A DNA stretch of 64,000 bases from an uncultured Desulfobacterales bacterium (GTDB lineage: Bacteria; Desulfobacterota; Desulfobulbia; Desulfobulbales; Desulfocapsaceae): the NCBI GenBank assembly GCA_937915545.1, contig CALGIJ010000019.1, positions 434,001 through 498,000 of the forward strand. Direction: 5' to 3'. Position 1 is the first letter of the stretch; each line of letters starts with the position of its first letter. The notes under the pieces were generated by a model. It was not told where the DNA came from. It searched no databases and worked only from the letters and a program-made list of their open reading frames with translations. Positions 33,808 through 42,358 of the stretch are shown in pieces. Both the position numbers and the translations under genes were made by a program.

Positions 33808-35481
33808 ATGGTTTTGGTGGGACAAGAAGATGAGGGAGTGAGATCGGCCGAGGAGGTAGTGCGCGAGTACGACCTGCGGGACGAGTCTTCGACTTTCGGC
33901 TTTTCCGAAGAGTTCTGCGAAGACCTGGTCGAGGATGACGCCGTTCCTCCCGAGGCGCCCGACTACTCCGAGGACCGCCGTCGCCCCCCGCTTCAAGACC
34001 GGCGCAGCAGCGCCATCAGCGACCGGCGCAAGCGCGACCGGCGCAAGATGCCACGTCTCAGCGAAGATCAGGAGCAGGGGTCGAAATCGGGTGGTTCCAT
34101 CGACCCGATGAACATCTATCTGCGCGAGATGGGCTCGCTGACCCTGCTTTCCCACGAGGAGGAACTGGCGCTGGCAAGGAGCATGGAGGCCGGCAAGCAG
34201 CGGGTGCAGAACAGCGTCCTCAAGGCGCCGCTGGCCATTCCCGCCCTGCGCGAGCTGGTGCGCGGCCTCGAGGGCAACAGCGAACGGATCTGCCAGATCC
34301 TCGGTGGCATCATTGACAACAAACCAGGCACGCTGCGCCGCGAGAGCCGTGACTTCCTCGCCCGTGTCGAGCGGGCCATCGCCCTCAGCGCCACCCGTGA
34401 GGAGCAACTGCATCTCTACCTGCAACTGCCAGGCGAGGATCCCCGGGCGGTCGCCCTTTATGCCGATATCCGTCGCAGTGGCGAGGAAATCGCCCTGCTC
34501 TTCGCCGAGAAATCGATCTGTGTCGAGTGCATCAAAACTATGGCCGATGGCCTGCACGAGTTGTCGAAACGCTTTCGCAAGGTTCTCGTCGAGGTCATGC
34601 AGGGAGAGGTTGGCGGGGGCGGGAGGCTTCCGGCCGAGTCTCAGGAGGCGTTGCTGCTTCATGTTGACCGACGCATGCTGGCCGAATCGGGCATCGACCA
34701 GGAACAGTTGCAGGAAGCCTTGCAGCAGATCGATCAGGGCTGGGAAATCTACAAAAAGGCCAAGGAAAGCCTGGTGCGGGCTAACCTCCGCCTCGTCATC
34801 TCGGTTTCCAAGAAATTCGTCAACCGGGGGCTGCAGTTTTCCGACCTCATCCAGGAAGGCAACATCGGGCTGATGAAAGCGGTGGAAAAGTTCGATTATC
34901 ATCGCGGCTACAAGTTCAGCACCTATGCCACGTGGTGGATCAGGCAGGCGATCACCCGCGGGATAGCCGATCAGGGACGGACCATCCGCCTGCCGGTGCA
35001 TATGATCGAGACCATCAACCGCCTGCTGCGGGTCTCCAGGGACTTCCTCCTCGAGGAACACCGCGAGCCCACCCCCGAAGAGATGGCCAGACATCTCGGC
35101 ACGGAGGTTGCCAAGGTCAAGTCGGCGCTGAAAATCGCCAAAGATGCCATCTCCCTGGACACCCCGGTGGGCGACGATGGCGAGACCTTTCTTGGCGATT
35201 TCATCGAAGACAAGGATAAGCTCGGGCCGGATCAGCTTTCCATGGTGGCCAGTCTGCGCAAGTGCCTCAATCAGGTGATGTCGTCGCTCTCTCCCCGCGA
35301 AGCCAAGGTTCTGCGCCTGCGTTATGGTATCGATGTCGACTGTGACCACACCCTCGAGGAGGTGGGCAAGTGCTTTGCCGTGACTCGCGAGCGTATCCGG
35401 CAGATCGAAGCCCAGGCGATCATGAAACTCAAGCATCCCTCCCGCGTTGAAGAACTCAAGGTGTTCATGACCGATCGCTAG
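33808..35481 (+). CDS. rpoD: RNA polymerase primary sigma factor RpoD (sigma-70)
   Basis: The 557-residue protein has all parts of a primary sigma factor: region 1.2 with DPMNIYLREMGSLTLLSHEEE, a non-conserved insert, region 2 with LVRANLRLVISVSKKF, FSTYATWWIRQAITR (the -10 recognition and melting helix), region 3 with PVHMIETINRLLR, and region 4 with EEVGKCFAVTRERIRQIEAQA recognising the -35. A basic, Arg/Asp-repeat segment (DRRSSAISDRRKRDRRK, near residue 70) takes the place of a typical region 1.1. Downstream of dnaG, as in many bacteria. AGAGAGGAGAG precedes the ATG. Confidence 0.95.
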   Translation: MVLVGQEDEGVRSAEEVVREYDLRDESSTFGFSEEFCEDLVEDDAVPPEAPDYSEDRRRPPLQDRRSSAISDRRKRDRRKMPRLSEDQEQGSKSGGSIDPMNIYLREMGSLTLLSHEEELALARSMEAGKQRVQNSVLKAPLAIPALRELVRGLEGNSERICQILGGIIDNKPGTLRRESRDFLARVERAIALSATREEQLHLYLQLPGEDPRAVALYADIRRSGEEIALLFAEKSICVECIKTMADGLHELSKRFRKVLVEVMQGEVGGGGRLPAESQEALLLHVDRRMLAESGIDQEQLQEALQQIDQGWEIYKKAKESLVRANLRLVISVSKKFVNRGLQFSDLIQEGNIGLMKAVEKFDYHRGYKFSTYATWWIRQAITRGIADQGRTIRLPVHMIETINRLLRVSRDFLLEEHREPTPEEMARHLGTEVAKVKSALKIAKDAISLDTPVGDDGETFLGDFIEDKDKLGPDQLSMVASLRKCLNQVMSSLSPREAKVLRLRYGIDVDCDHTLEEVGKCFAVTRERIRQIEAQAIMKLKHPSRVEELKVFMTDR

Positions 35482-35502
35482 GAGGCCGGAAGTTTCTCGA
35501 GG

Positions 35503-35519
35503 CCGCCCAAGGGGGGCGG
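35503..35519 (+). terminator. Weak hairpin after rpoD
   Basis: CCGCCC (35503-35508) and GGGCGG (35514-35519) form a six-bp stem just after rpoD, without a T-run. A terminator here is only possible; dprA begins 54 bases later. Confidence 0.3.
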
Positions 35520-35572
35520 GGCTGAGGGGATTTCCGGGAAGTGGGGGCGGAGGGCAAAGACAAGAGCTACCA

Positions 35573-36715
35573 GTGGCGAGCCTCATCGATTGCATAGCGC
35601 TCAGCCTGGTGCCGGGGCTGGGGGTGACCAGCTACTGGCGCCTGCTCGACCATTTCGGCACCCCGGAGAGAGTCCTTACCGCCCGGGAGAGCGAGCTGCG
35701 GCGGGTGGCCGGGCTGGGGCGGCGCCATTTCGCAGGGCTGCTCTCGGGTTGCGACTATCGCCTTCAGGCCCATGAAGAGCTTGAACGGCTGGGGAGACTG
35801 GGCGGCTTCGCCCTCTCCTCCGACGACGACGATTACCCCGCGCTTCTGCGCCATCTCCCCGATCCACCACCGGTGCTGTACGGTCTCGGCCGCCGCGAGC
35901 TGCTCGCTAGGCCGGCGGTGGCGGTGGTTGGCTCACGTGCTGCTACCGGCTACGGCCGCAAAGTAGCCTTCGTCATGGGCGAGCAGCTTGCCCGGGGAGG
36001 CCTTGCGGTGGTTTCCGGTTTGGCGCTGGGTATCGACGCCCAGGCCCATTGCGGAGCCCTCCGTGCGGATGGCGATACCGTCGCGGTGCTTGGCTGCGGG
36101 CTCGATATCGTCTATCCTCAGCTCAATCGCGCGCTCTTCGAGACGCTCCGCATGCGAGGCCTGCTGCTCAGCGAGTACCCCCTGGGAACGAAGCCGGAAG
36201 GGTTTCGCTTCCCGGCACGCAACCGCATCATCGCCGCGATGTGCCAGGGCGTGGTGGTGGTCGAGGCGGCGCGGCGCTCCGGGTCGCTGATCACCGCGCA
36301 AATCGCCCTCGACCTGGGACGGGAGGTGTTCGCTGTGCCCGGGCCCATCGACTCCCACAAGAGCGAGGGTACGCACTGGCTGCTCAAGCAGGGTGCGAGC
36401 CTGGTCCGGGATGTTGACGATATCATCCTGGAACTGCGGGGCGTCTCAACCTTGAGAATGGCCCGCGCAGAACCCTGGCCTGCGCCGGTGGAGCCGTCGC
36501 TTGAACCCGAGGCGACAAAACTGCTTGGCCTGCTCGATACCAGCGGCCAGGAACGCGAAACCCTGCTCTCCATGAGCGGCCTGTCGCCGGCGCGGTGCAA
36601 CGAGCTGCTTCTTGTCCTCGAACTCGAGGGCCTGGTGGAACTCTTGCCCGGAGATCGGGTGTGCCGCGTGGCTGGCAGCGCAGCTGATGGACAGCGGCTC
36701 ACCGGCGAGGGGTGA
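35573..36715 (+). CDS. dprA: DNA processing protein DprA/Smf
   Basis: The 380-residue protein loads RecA on incoming single-stranded DNA. It has an N-terminal helix-hairpin-helix-like region (LSLVPGLGVTSYWRLL), the Rossmann core with AVVGSRAATGYGRK, VSGLALGIDAQAHCGAL, VLGCGLDIVYP, FPARNRIIAAM and VVEAARRSGSLITAQIALDLGRE-type segments, and a C-terminal winged-helix DprA-WH domain (about 305-365). The start is a GTG; no ATG is present in a sensible place. ComF (1969) is a second DNA-uptake gene in the window; the rest of a competence apparatus is not seen here. Confidence 0.93.
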   Translation: MASLIDCIALSLVPGLGVTSYWRLLDHFGTPERVLTARESELRRVAGLGRRHFAGLLSGCDYRLQAHEELERLGRLGGFALSSDDDDYPALLRHLPDPPPVLYGLGRRELLARPAVAVVGSRAATGYGRKVAFVMGEQLARGGLAVVSGLALGIDAQAHCGALRADGDTVAVLGCGLDIVYPQLNRALFETLRMRGLLLSEYPLGTKPEGFRFPARNRIIAAMCQGVVVVEAARRSGSLITAQIALDLGREVFAVPGPIDSHKSEGTHWLLKQGASLVRDVDDIILELRGVSTLRMARAEPWPAPVEPSLEPEATKLLGLLDTSGQERETLLSMSGLSPARCNELLLVLELEGLVELLPGDRVCRVAGSAADGQRLTGEG

Positions 36716-36745
36716 GGGTGGGGTGGGGAGACTCTGGGGTGGATA

Positions 36746-36769
36746 CCGTGTCGACCGCGTTGGACACGG
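36746..36769 (+). repeat. Inverted repeat between dprA and rpe
   Basis: CCGTGTC (36746-36752) and GACACGG (36763-36769) form a 7-bp stem; a second six-bp stem (CTGCCG/CGGCAG) follows near 36870-36895. The 218-base gap could carry a leader for rpe, but I see no certain promoter. Confidence 0.35.
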
Positions 36770-36933
36770 GGCGTAGCTGCGGCGCCGGCACGCCGGGCGA
36801 TCCTGGTGCGGACCTTCGCCCTGCATTGCGAAACAATGGTCGCAATTCCTGCGCGACCACGCTGTCTGCCGTCGCTGAAACCGTCGGCAGCACCGCGAGG
36901 TCGTGTGAAACATATTATGGTGGTGAGCTGGCA

Positions 36934-37611
36934 ATGAGCGAGATTCTGGTGGCGCCGTCGATTCTCTCGGCGGATTTTTGTCGTCTCGGAGAAGAGATCG
37001 AACGTGTCGAAAAGGCCGGGGCCGATATTATTCATATCGATGTCATGGATGGACACTTTGTCCCCAATATCACCATCGGGCCACTGGTGGTCAGGGCAGT
37101 CCGGCGCATCACCACCCGTCCGCTGGACGTCCATCTGATGATCGCCGATGCCGATCGCTATCTCGACGACTTCGCCGCCGCTGGGGCTGACTGGATCACC
37201 GTCCATGTCGAGACCTGTCCCCACGTGCAGCGCACCGTGTCCCGGATCAGGGAACTCGGCAAGCGTCCCGGGGTGGTGCTCAACCCGGCCACCTCCTTGT
37301 CGAGTCTTGATTACATCCTCGACGATGTCGATCTGGTCATGCTGATGTCGGTCAACCCTGGCTTTGGCGGGCAGAGTTTTCTGCCGTCATCCCTGCGCAA
37401 GATCGAGGCCCTGCGGGAGCGCATCGCCGCCAGTGGCAGGGATGTCGACATCGAGGTCGATGGTGGCGTCGCCGCGGGCACTGTCGCCGCCATTGCCGCC
37501 GCCGGGGCCAATGTCCTCGTCGCCGGGTCGGCGGTCTTCAACAGCGGCGACTACCAGGCGGCCATCGCCACCTTGAAAAGGCTCGCCGGCGAAGGCAGGG
37601 CCCAAAAATGA
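36934..37611 (+). CDS. rpe: Ribulose-phosphate 3-epimerase
   Basis: The 225-residue TIM-barrel enzyme interconverts ribulose 5-phosphate and xylulose 5-phosphate. Family motifs are APSILSADFCRLGEE, HIDVMDGHFVPNITIG with the catalytic Asp and His metal ligands, VHLMIADADRYLDDF, MSVNPGFGGQSF and EVDGGVAAGTV. The ATG at 36934 gives the usual length and starts at the first strand; the frame is open for 74 codons further upstream but that part has no similarity and is Ala/Thr/Gly-rich. It precedes pgi, so the two form a sugar-phosphate unit. Confidence 0.95.
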   Translation: MSEILVAPSILSADFCRLGEEIERVEKAGADIIHIDVMDGHFVPNITIGPLVVRAVRRITTRPLDVHLMIADADRYLDDFAAAGADWITVHVETCPHVQRTVSRIRELGKRPGVVLNPATSLSSLDYILDDVDLVMLMSVNPGFGGQSFLPSSLRKIEALRERIAASGRDVDIEVDGGVAAGTVAAIAAAGANVLVAGSAVFNSGDYQAAIATLKRLAGEGRAQK

Positions 37612-37630
37612 TTATGGGGAGGGGGCGAGC

Positions 37631-39229
37631 ATGACATCGGCATTCAAGGGTCTGCAGCAAACGGCTGCCTATGATTCGCTGGAGAAGCTGGCCCAAAACC
37701 CTTTCGACCTTACCCGGCCGGGGGTTCTCGATGATGAGAAGCGCTGGCGGCGCCTGTCCTGCACCATGGGTGACTGGCGGCTGCTCTATGCCACCGAACG
37801 GGTCGACGAGGCGGTGATCGACTCTTTGCAGGCCATGGCCGACGAACAGCGGCTGGTGGCGCAGTTCGCCGCCATGCGCCGGGGGGCGGTGCTCAATCGT
37901 ATCGAGGGGTTCGAGTCGGAGAATCGGCAAGTGCTGCATACCGCCTGCCGTGACCTCTTTTCCTCGTCAGCGGCGATGGAGGAGGCCAGTGGCGAAGCGC
38001 GGCGGGAACTGGACAAGCTGCGCCTCTTCCTCGACGAGTTGCAGGACGGCAATCTGCTGGGGTCCCTTGGTCAGCCCTTCGACACCATGATCCATATCGG
38101 CATCGGTGGATCAGATCTCGGGCCGCGGGCGATGCTCGAGGCCATGCGCGGGCTGGCCCTGCCGGGACGCAAGGTGCACTTCATTGCCAATGTCGACCCG
38201 GATGACACTGCCAGGGTACTCGCAGAAGTCAACCTCGCCAGCACCCTGGTAACCATCGTTTCCAAGAGCGGCACCACCCTCGAAACCCTCACCAACGAAA
38301 CCCTGGTGCGACGTGCCCTGGAGGAGGCTGGTCTCGATCCAGCCAGGCATTGCCTGGCGGTCACCGGCAAAGGCAGCCCCATGGACGACCCAGACCGCTA
38401 TCTTCGTTCGTTCTATATGTTCGATTATATCGGTGGCCGCTACAGCGTCACCTCCATGGTCGGAGCGGTGGTGCTTGGTTTCTTCCTCGGCTACGAGCAG
38501 GTGGTTGACTTTCTACGAGGCGCTGCGGAAGTCGATACCCTCGCGGAAGAAGCCGACCTGCGGCGAAATCTGCCTTTGCTGCTGGCTCTGCTCGGCGTCT
38601 GGAACCATAATTTTCTTGGCCATGCCACCGTGGCCATTCTGCCCTACAGTCAGGCACTGCACCGCTTTCCCGCCCATCTGCAGCAGTGTGACATGGAGAG
38701 CAACGGCAAGTCGGTGGACCGCCGTGGCAGAAGGGTGACGCTGAAGACCGGGCCCATCGTCTGGGGTGAGCCTGGGACCAACGGACAGCACGCCTTCTTT
38801 CAGCTCCTTCACCAGGGGACCGAGGTCGTTCCCGCAGAGTTCATCGGCTTTCGCCGGTCGCAATACCAGCGCGACGGCGAGGTTCAAGGCACCACCTCGC
38901 AGCAGAAGCTGCTGGCCAATCTCTTTGCCCAGAGCATCGCCTTGGCGGTCGGCCGCCCGGCCGACAATCCCAATCGGGCATTTCCCGGTAATCGTCCCTC
39001 CTGCATCCTTCTTGCCGAAAGGGCCACCGCCCACGCACTCGGCGCTTTGCTGGCAATCTACGAGGCGAAGATCGTTTTTCAGGGATTCTGCTGGAACGTG
39101 AACTCCTTCGACCAGGAGGGAGTCCAACTGGGCAAGGTTCTGGCAGGGGGGCTTCTCGCGCGTATCGGGCTCGCTGTAGAGGAAGGCGATGGTGTGGGAA
39201 AAGTATTTATAAAACAAGTTCTTGGCTGA
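37631..39229 (+). CDS. pgi: Glucose-6-phosphate isomerase
   Basis: The 532-residue enzyme interconverts glucose 6-phosphate and fructose 6-phosphate. It carries the SIS folds and the family signatures: IGIGGSDLGPRAMLEAM, SKSGTTLETLTNE, GRYSVTSMVGAVVLGF, MESNGKSV, GEPGTNGQHAFFQLLHQG (catalytic His region) and a C-terminal active Lys segment near QEGVQLGKVLA. Length is at the longer end of bacterial enzymes. GGGGAGGGGG precedes the ATG, and it follows rpe by 19 bases. The gene ends 71 bases before the dsr promoter. Confidence 0.95.
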   Translation: MTSAFKGLQQTAAYDSLEKLAQNPFDLTRPGVLDDEKRWRRLSCTMGDWRLLYATERVDEAVIDSLQAMADEQRLVAQFAAMRRGAVLNRIEGFESENRQVLHTACRDLFSSSAAMEEASGEARRELDKLRLFLDELQDGNLLGSLGQPFDTMIHIGIGGSDLGPRAMLEAMRGLALPGRKVHFIANVDPDDTARVLAEVNLASTLVTIVSKSGTTLETLTNETLVRRALEEAGLDPARHCLAVTGKGSPMDDPDRYLRSFYMFDYIGGRYSVTSMVGAVVLGFFLGYEQVVDFLRGAAEVDTLAEEADLRRNLPLLLALLGVWNHNFLGHATVAILPYSQALHRFPAHLQQCDMESNGKSVDRRGRRVTLKTGPIVWGEPGTNGQHAFFQLLHQGTEVVPAEFIGFRRSQYQRDGEVQGTTSQQKLLANLFAQSIALAVGRPADNPNRAFPGNRPSCILLAERATAHALGALLAIYEAKIVFQGFCWNVNSFDQEGVQLGKVLAGGLLARIGLAVEEGDGVGKVFIKQVLG

Positions 39230-39295
39230 TTGGCTCAGTCTCCGTACCTGCTGAATCAAGGCTCATTTGCGGCCGCCTCGCGCCATTGATTTTTG

Positions 39296-39324
39296 TTGAC
39301 AAAAACATCTCGCGCAGATATGTT
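39296..39324 (+). promoter_or_regulatory. Promoter of the dsrABD operon
   Basis: TTGACA (39296-39301) and TATGTT (39319-39324) with 17-base spacing make a strong sigma-70 promoter. It predicts a leader of about 170 bases before dsrA, with a small hairpin TGCC/GGCA (39376-39388). AAAGGAGG at 39488-39495 is the ribosome binding site. Confidence 0.65.
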
Positions 39325-39500
39325 CTCACCCTGATTCATAACTTCTTAATCTTGTTTCGCTATCCTGTGCCGCGGTGCCTTCGTGGCAGGAAAATGGGGC
39401 GATGATTACGATGCGCAAGATAAGCCAGGAGGCTTCATCCAGTTTTCTGTGAAAGTTTGGTTAAGGTTGTAGTACAAACAGCAATTTAAAGGAGGAAATC

Positions 39501-40781
39501 ATGGCAAAACGTGAGACGCCCTTGTTGGACCAACTGGAGACTGGCCCGTGGCCAAGCTTCGTGACCGACATTAAGCGCCAGGCGGAGACCAAGCCTGAGT
39601 GTTGGGATATTCTTGGTATCCTGGAACTGTCCTATAAAGACAGGATCACCCACTGGAAGCATGGTGGTATCGTAGGTGTTTTCGGATACGGCGGCGGTAT
39701 CGTCGGTCGCTACGCCGACGTTCCCGAGCTGTTCCCGGGTGTCGAGCACTTCCACACCATCCGTGTCGCTCAGCCGGCTTCCAAATATTACAGCACCTCC
39801 AACCTCCGTCAGCTGATGGCGCTGTGGGAAAAATACGGCTCCGGCGTCACCAACTTCCATGGTTCCACCGGTGACATCATTCTGCTCGGCACCCGTACTG
39901 AGAACCTCGAGCCCTTCTTCTGGGATCTCACCCATGACATGGGCCAGGATCTCGGCGGCTCCGGCTCCAACCTGCGTACCCCGGCCAACTGCATCGGCAT
40001 GTCCCGCTGCGAGTGGGCCTGCTATGATACCGAGGAAGCATGCCACGAGCTGACCCTCAAGTATCAGGACGAGATCCATCGTCCCGCCTTCCCCTACAAG
40101 TTCAAGTTCAAGTTCTCCGGTTGCCCCAACGACTGCGTCGCCGCCATCGCCCGTTCCGACATATCCGTTATCGGCACCTGGAGAGACAATATCCGCATCG
40201 ACCAGGCTGCCGTCAAAGAGTATATCGCTGGCAATTATGCCCCCAACGGTGGCGCCCATTCCGGTCGCGACTGGGGCAAGTTTGACATCCAGAAGGAAGT
40301 CGTCGAACTCTGTCCGACCCAGTGCATGTGGATGGAAGGCGGCGAACTGAAGATCGACGACAAGGAATGTACCCGTTGCATGCATTGCATCAATGTCATG
40401 CCGCGCGCTCTCCGTCCCGGCGTCGATACCGGTGCGTCGATCTGTGTTGGTGCGAAGGCCCCGATTCTCGATGGTGCCCAGTTCTCGACTCTGATTCTCC
40501 CCTTCATCAAGGTTACCAAGGACAACGATTTCGAGGAGTTGACCGAGTTCATCGAAAAGGTCTGGGATTGGTGGATGGAAGTTGGCAAAAACCGCGAGCG
40601 CGTTGGTGAGACCATGCAGCGTGTCGGCCTGCCGACCTTCCTGTCGGTCATGGGTGTCGAGCCTATTCCGCAGCATGTCAAAGAGCCGCGCAGCAACCCG
40701 TATATCTTCTGGAAGGAAGAAGAGGTTGAAGGCGGTTTCGAGCGCGACATCGACGAATTCCGTGCCAAGCACAAGGCCTGA
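39501..40781 (+). CDS. dsrA: Dissimilatory sulfite reductase alpha subunit
   Basis: The 426-residue protein is the DsrA subunit of siroheme-containing sulfite reductase, the terminal enzyme of sulfate respiration, which reduces sulfite with DsrC as partner. Cysteines 164, 170, 174, 208 and 212 (NCIGMSRCEWAC, SGCPNDC) lie in the siroheme-[4Fe-4S] site, and Cys271, 275, 290, 293 and 296 (CPTQC, CTRCMHC) form the inserted ferredoxin cluster. KAGYA-type features of assimilatory enzymes are absent. Codon use leans to highly expressed codons and slightly lower GC than its neighbours. A perfect AAAGGAGG is eight bases upstream of the ATG. Confidence 0.98.
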   Translation: MAKRETPLLDQLETGPWPSFVTDIKRQAETKPECWDILGILELSYKDRITHWKHGGIVGVFGYGGGIVGRYADVPELFPGVEHFHTIRVAQPASKYYSTSNLRQLMALWEKYGSGVTNFHGSTGDIILLGTRTENLEPFFWDLTHDMGQDLGGSGSNLRTPANCIGMSRCEWACYDTEEACHELTLKYQDEIHRPAFPYKFKFKFSGCPNDCVAAIARSDISVIGTWRDNIRIDQAAVKEYIAGNYAPNGGAHSGRDWGKFDIQKEVVELCPTQCMWMEGGELKIDDKECTRCMHCINVMPRALRPGVDTGASICVGAKAPILDGAQFSTLILPFIKVTKDNDFEELTEFIEKVWDWWMEVGKNRERVGETMQRVGLPTFLSVMGVEPIPQHVKEPRSNPYIFWKEEEVEGGFERDIDEFRAKHKA

Positions 40782-40836
40782 TGCGGTTTTTAATTTGAGC
40801 TAACAATTCATATTAAAACATAGAAGGAGAAATACC

Positions 40837-41964
40837 ATGGGTTACAATCCAGACAAACCAATGGACGGTCGCATCTCGGATCTTGGTCCCCCCCATTATG
40901 AACAGTTCTTCCCGCCGGTCATCAAGGCCAACAAGGGCAAGTGGTTGTGGCACGAGATCATTCAGCCCGGCGTATTGATGCATAAATCTGAGACTGGCGA
41001 CGAGGTTTACTCGGTTCGCGTCGGTACCGCCCGTCTGGTTACCGTAGAGTACATCCGCGAAGTGTGCGATATCGCCGATAAGCATTGCGACGGCTTCCTG
41101 CGCTTCACCACCCGCAACAACCTCGAGTTCATGGTCGATTCCCGTGACAAGGTGCAGCCGCTTCTCGATACCCTTGCCAGCTACGGCAACAAGTATCCCG
41201 TTGGTGGTACCGGCGCCGGCGTGACCAATATCGTTCACACTCAGGGTTGGGTACACTGCCATACTCCGGCTACCGATGCTTCTGGCGTCGTTAAGGCGGT
41301 CATGGACGAGCTGTTCGATTACTTCACATCGATGACCCTGCCGGCGCAGGTTCGTATCGCGCTTGCCTGCTGCCTCAACATGTGCGGCGCGGTGCATGCC
41401 TCCGATATCGCCATTCTCGGCATCCATCGCAAACCGCCGATGATCGACCACAAGCGTATCACCGGTGTCTGCGAATTGCCTCTGGCGATCGCCTCCTGCC
41501 CGCTCGGAGCTGTCAAGCCCGCCAAGGCCGAAGTCGATGGCAAAGAGATCAAGACGGTCAAGGTAACGGTGGAGCGCTGCATGTTCTGCGGTAACTGCTA
41601 CACCATGTGCCCGGCCATGCCTCTTGCCGACCCGGAAGGCGACGGTATCGCCATTCTCGTCGGCGGTAAGGTTTCCAACCGTATCAGCACGCCGAAGTTC
41701 TCGAAGCTGGTTATTCCCTACCTGCCGAATACCACTCCGCGGTGGCCGGAAACCGTTTCTGCCGTCAAAAAAATCCTCGTTGCCTACGCCGCCGACGCCA
41801 AGAAATACGAGCGTCTGGGCGATTGGGCGGCTAGGATCGGCTGGGAGAAGTTCTTCGAGAAGTGCGACATCCCCTTCACCGACAAGAGCATCGACGACTA
41901 TCGCCTTGCTTACGATACGTGGAGAACGACGACGCAGTTCAAGTTCACCAGCCACATCAAGTAG
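40837..41964 (+). CDS. dsrB: Dissimilatory sulfite reductase beta subunit
   Basis: The 375-residue protein is the catalytic DsrB partner of DsrA. Motifs include FTTRNNLEFMV, the siroheme-cluster ligands in ACCLNMCGAVHASD and GVCELPLAIASCP, and the ferredoxin cluster CMFCGNCYTMCPAMP. In the alpha2beta2 enzyme DsrB holds the working siroheme. The ATG follows GAAGGAGAA, 55 bases after dsrA, as in other sulfate reducers. The dsrB tail is followed by a strong hairpin (41984-42010) and then dsrD. Confidence 0.98.
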   Translation: MGYNPDKPMDGRISDLGPPHYEQFFPPVIKANKGKWLWHEIIQPGVLMHKSETGDEVYSVRVGTARLVTVEYIREVCDIADKHCDGFLRFTTRNNLEFMVDSRDKVQPLLDTLASYGNKYPVGGTGAGVTNIVHTQGWVHCHTPATDASGVVKAVMDELFDYFTSMTLPAQVRIALACCLNMCGAVHASDIAILGIHRKPPMIDHKRITGVCELPLAIASCPLGAVKPAKAEVDGKEIKTVKVTVERCMFCGNCYTMCPAMPLADPEGDGIAILVGGKVSNRISTPKFSKLVIPYLPNTTPRWPETVSAVKKILVAYAADAKKYERLGDWAARIGWEKFFEKCDIPFTDKSIDDYRLAYDTWRTTTQFKFTSHIK

Positions 41965-41983
41965 TATAGCGCAGGGATCGCAT

Positions 41984-42010
41984 GGAGGGAGCGGGATACC
42001 CGCTCCCTCC
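41984..42010 (+). repeat. Perfect 12-bp hairpin between dsrB and dsrD
   Basis: GGAGGGAGCGGG (41984-41995) pairs with 41999-42010 around a three-base ATA loop. No T-run follows, so it is more likely to block 3' decay or slow transcription than to terminate. It separates dsrAB from dsrD in the transcript. Confidence 0.6.
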
Positions 42011-42047
42011 CCTTGATGCTCTTACACACAACAAAAGGAGTCCGACC

Positions 42048-42281
42048 ATGGCTCTCAGCAAAGATGAACTGAAAAACGCCATCGAAGAGAAAGCTCTTCA
42101 GTCTCCGAAGCCACAACTGTACATCAAAGACTTTTATGCCTGCGATCCCGACGCCAAACCTCGCGACATAAAGAACGTTGCCAATGAAATGGTAAGGGAA
42201 GGTCGCCTGGCCTTCTGGTCCTCGGGATCGACGACGATGTATGGCATTCCTTCTCGTATTCAGAATGAAGAAGGCGCCTGA
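42048..42281 (+). CDS. dsrD: Dissimilatory sulfite reductase-associated protein DsrD
   Basis: The 77-residue protein is DsrD, a small winged-helix protein found in sulfite- and sulfate-reducing (reductive-type) dsr operons. It contains LKNAIEEKALQSPKPQLYIKDFY and the IKNVANEMVREGRLAFWSSGSTTMYGIP region of the family (both mentioned as landmarks only by their ends). Work on other species shows that it stimulates DsrAB activity. The AAAGGAG site at 42033-42039 serves the ATG at 42048. Its presence argues for sulfate/sulfite reduction and against the oxidative type of dsr pathway, though some sulfur-disproportionating relatives also have it. Confidence 0.96.
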   Translation: MALSKDELKNAIEEKALQSPKPQLYIKDFYACDPDAKPRDIKNVANEMVREGRLAFWSSGSTTMYGIPSRIQNEEGA

Positions 42282-42320
42282 GACCGACATTTTTTTCGGT
42301 TAGTTTCACTACCTAGCTGT

Positions 42321-42358
42321 AAGGCGTGGGGATATCAATCCTCACGCCTTTTCTTTTT
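42321..42358 (+). terminator. Rho-independent terminator after dsrD
   Basis: A 12-bp stem (42321-42332 with 42339-42350, one G-T pair) with a TATCAA loop is followed by TTCTTTTT. It is a strong intrinsic terminator; its T-run ends exactly at the birA start codon. Confidence 0.85.

Noticed and set aside
36712..36933. In-frame N-terminal extension of rpe by 74 codons
   Set aside because: The extension has low complexity, no similarity to the family and contains inverted repeats; the ATG at 36934 gives the normal length.
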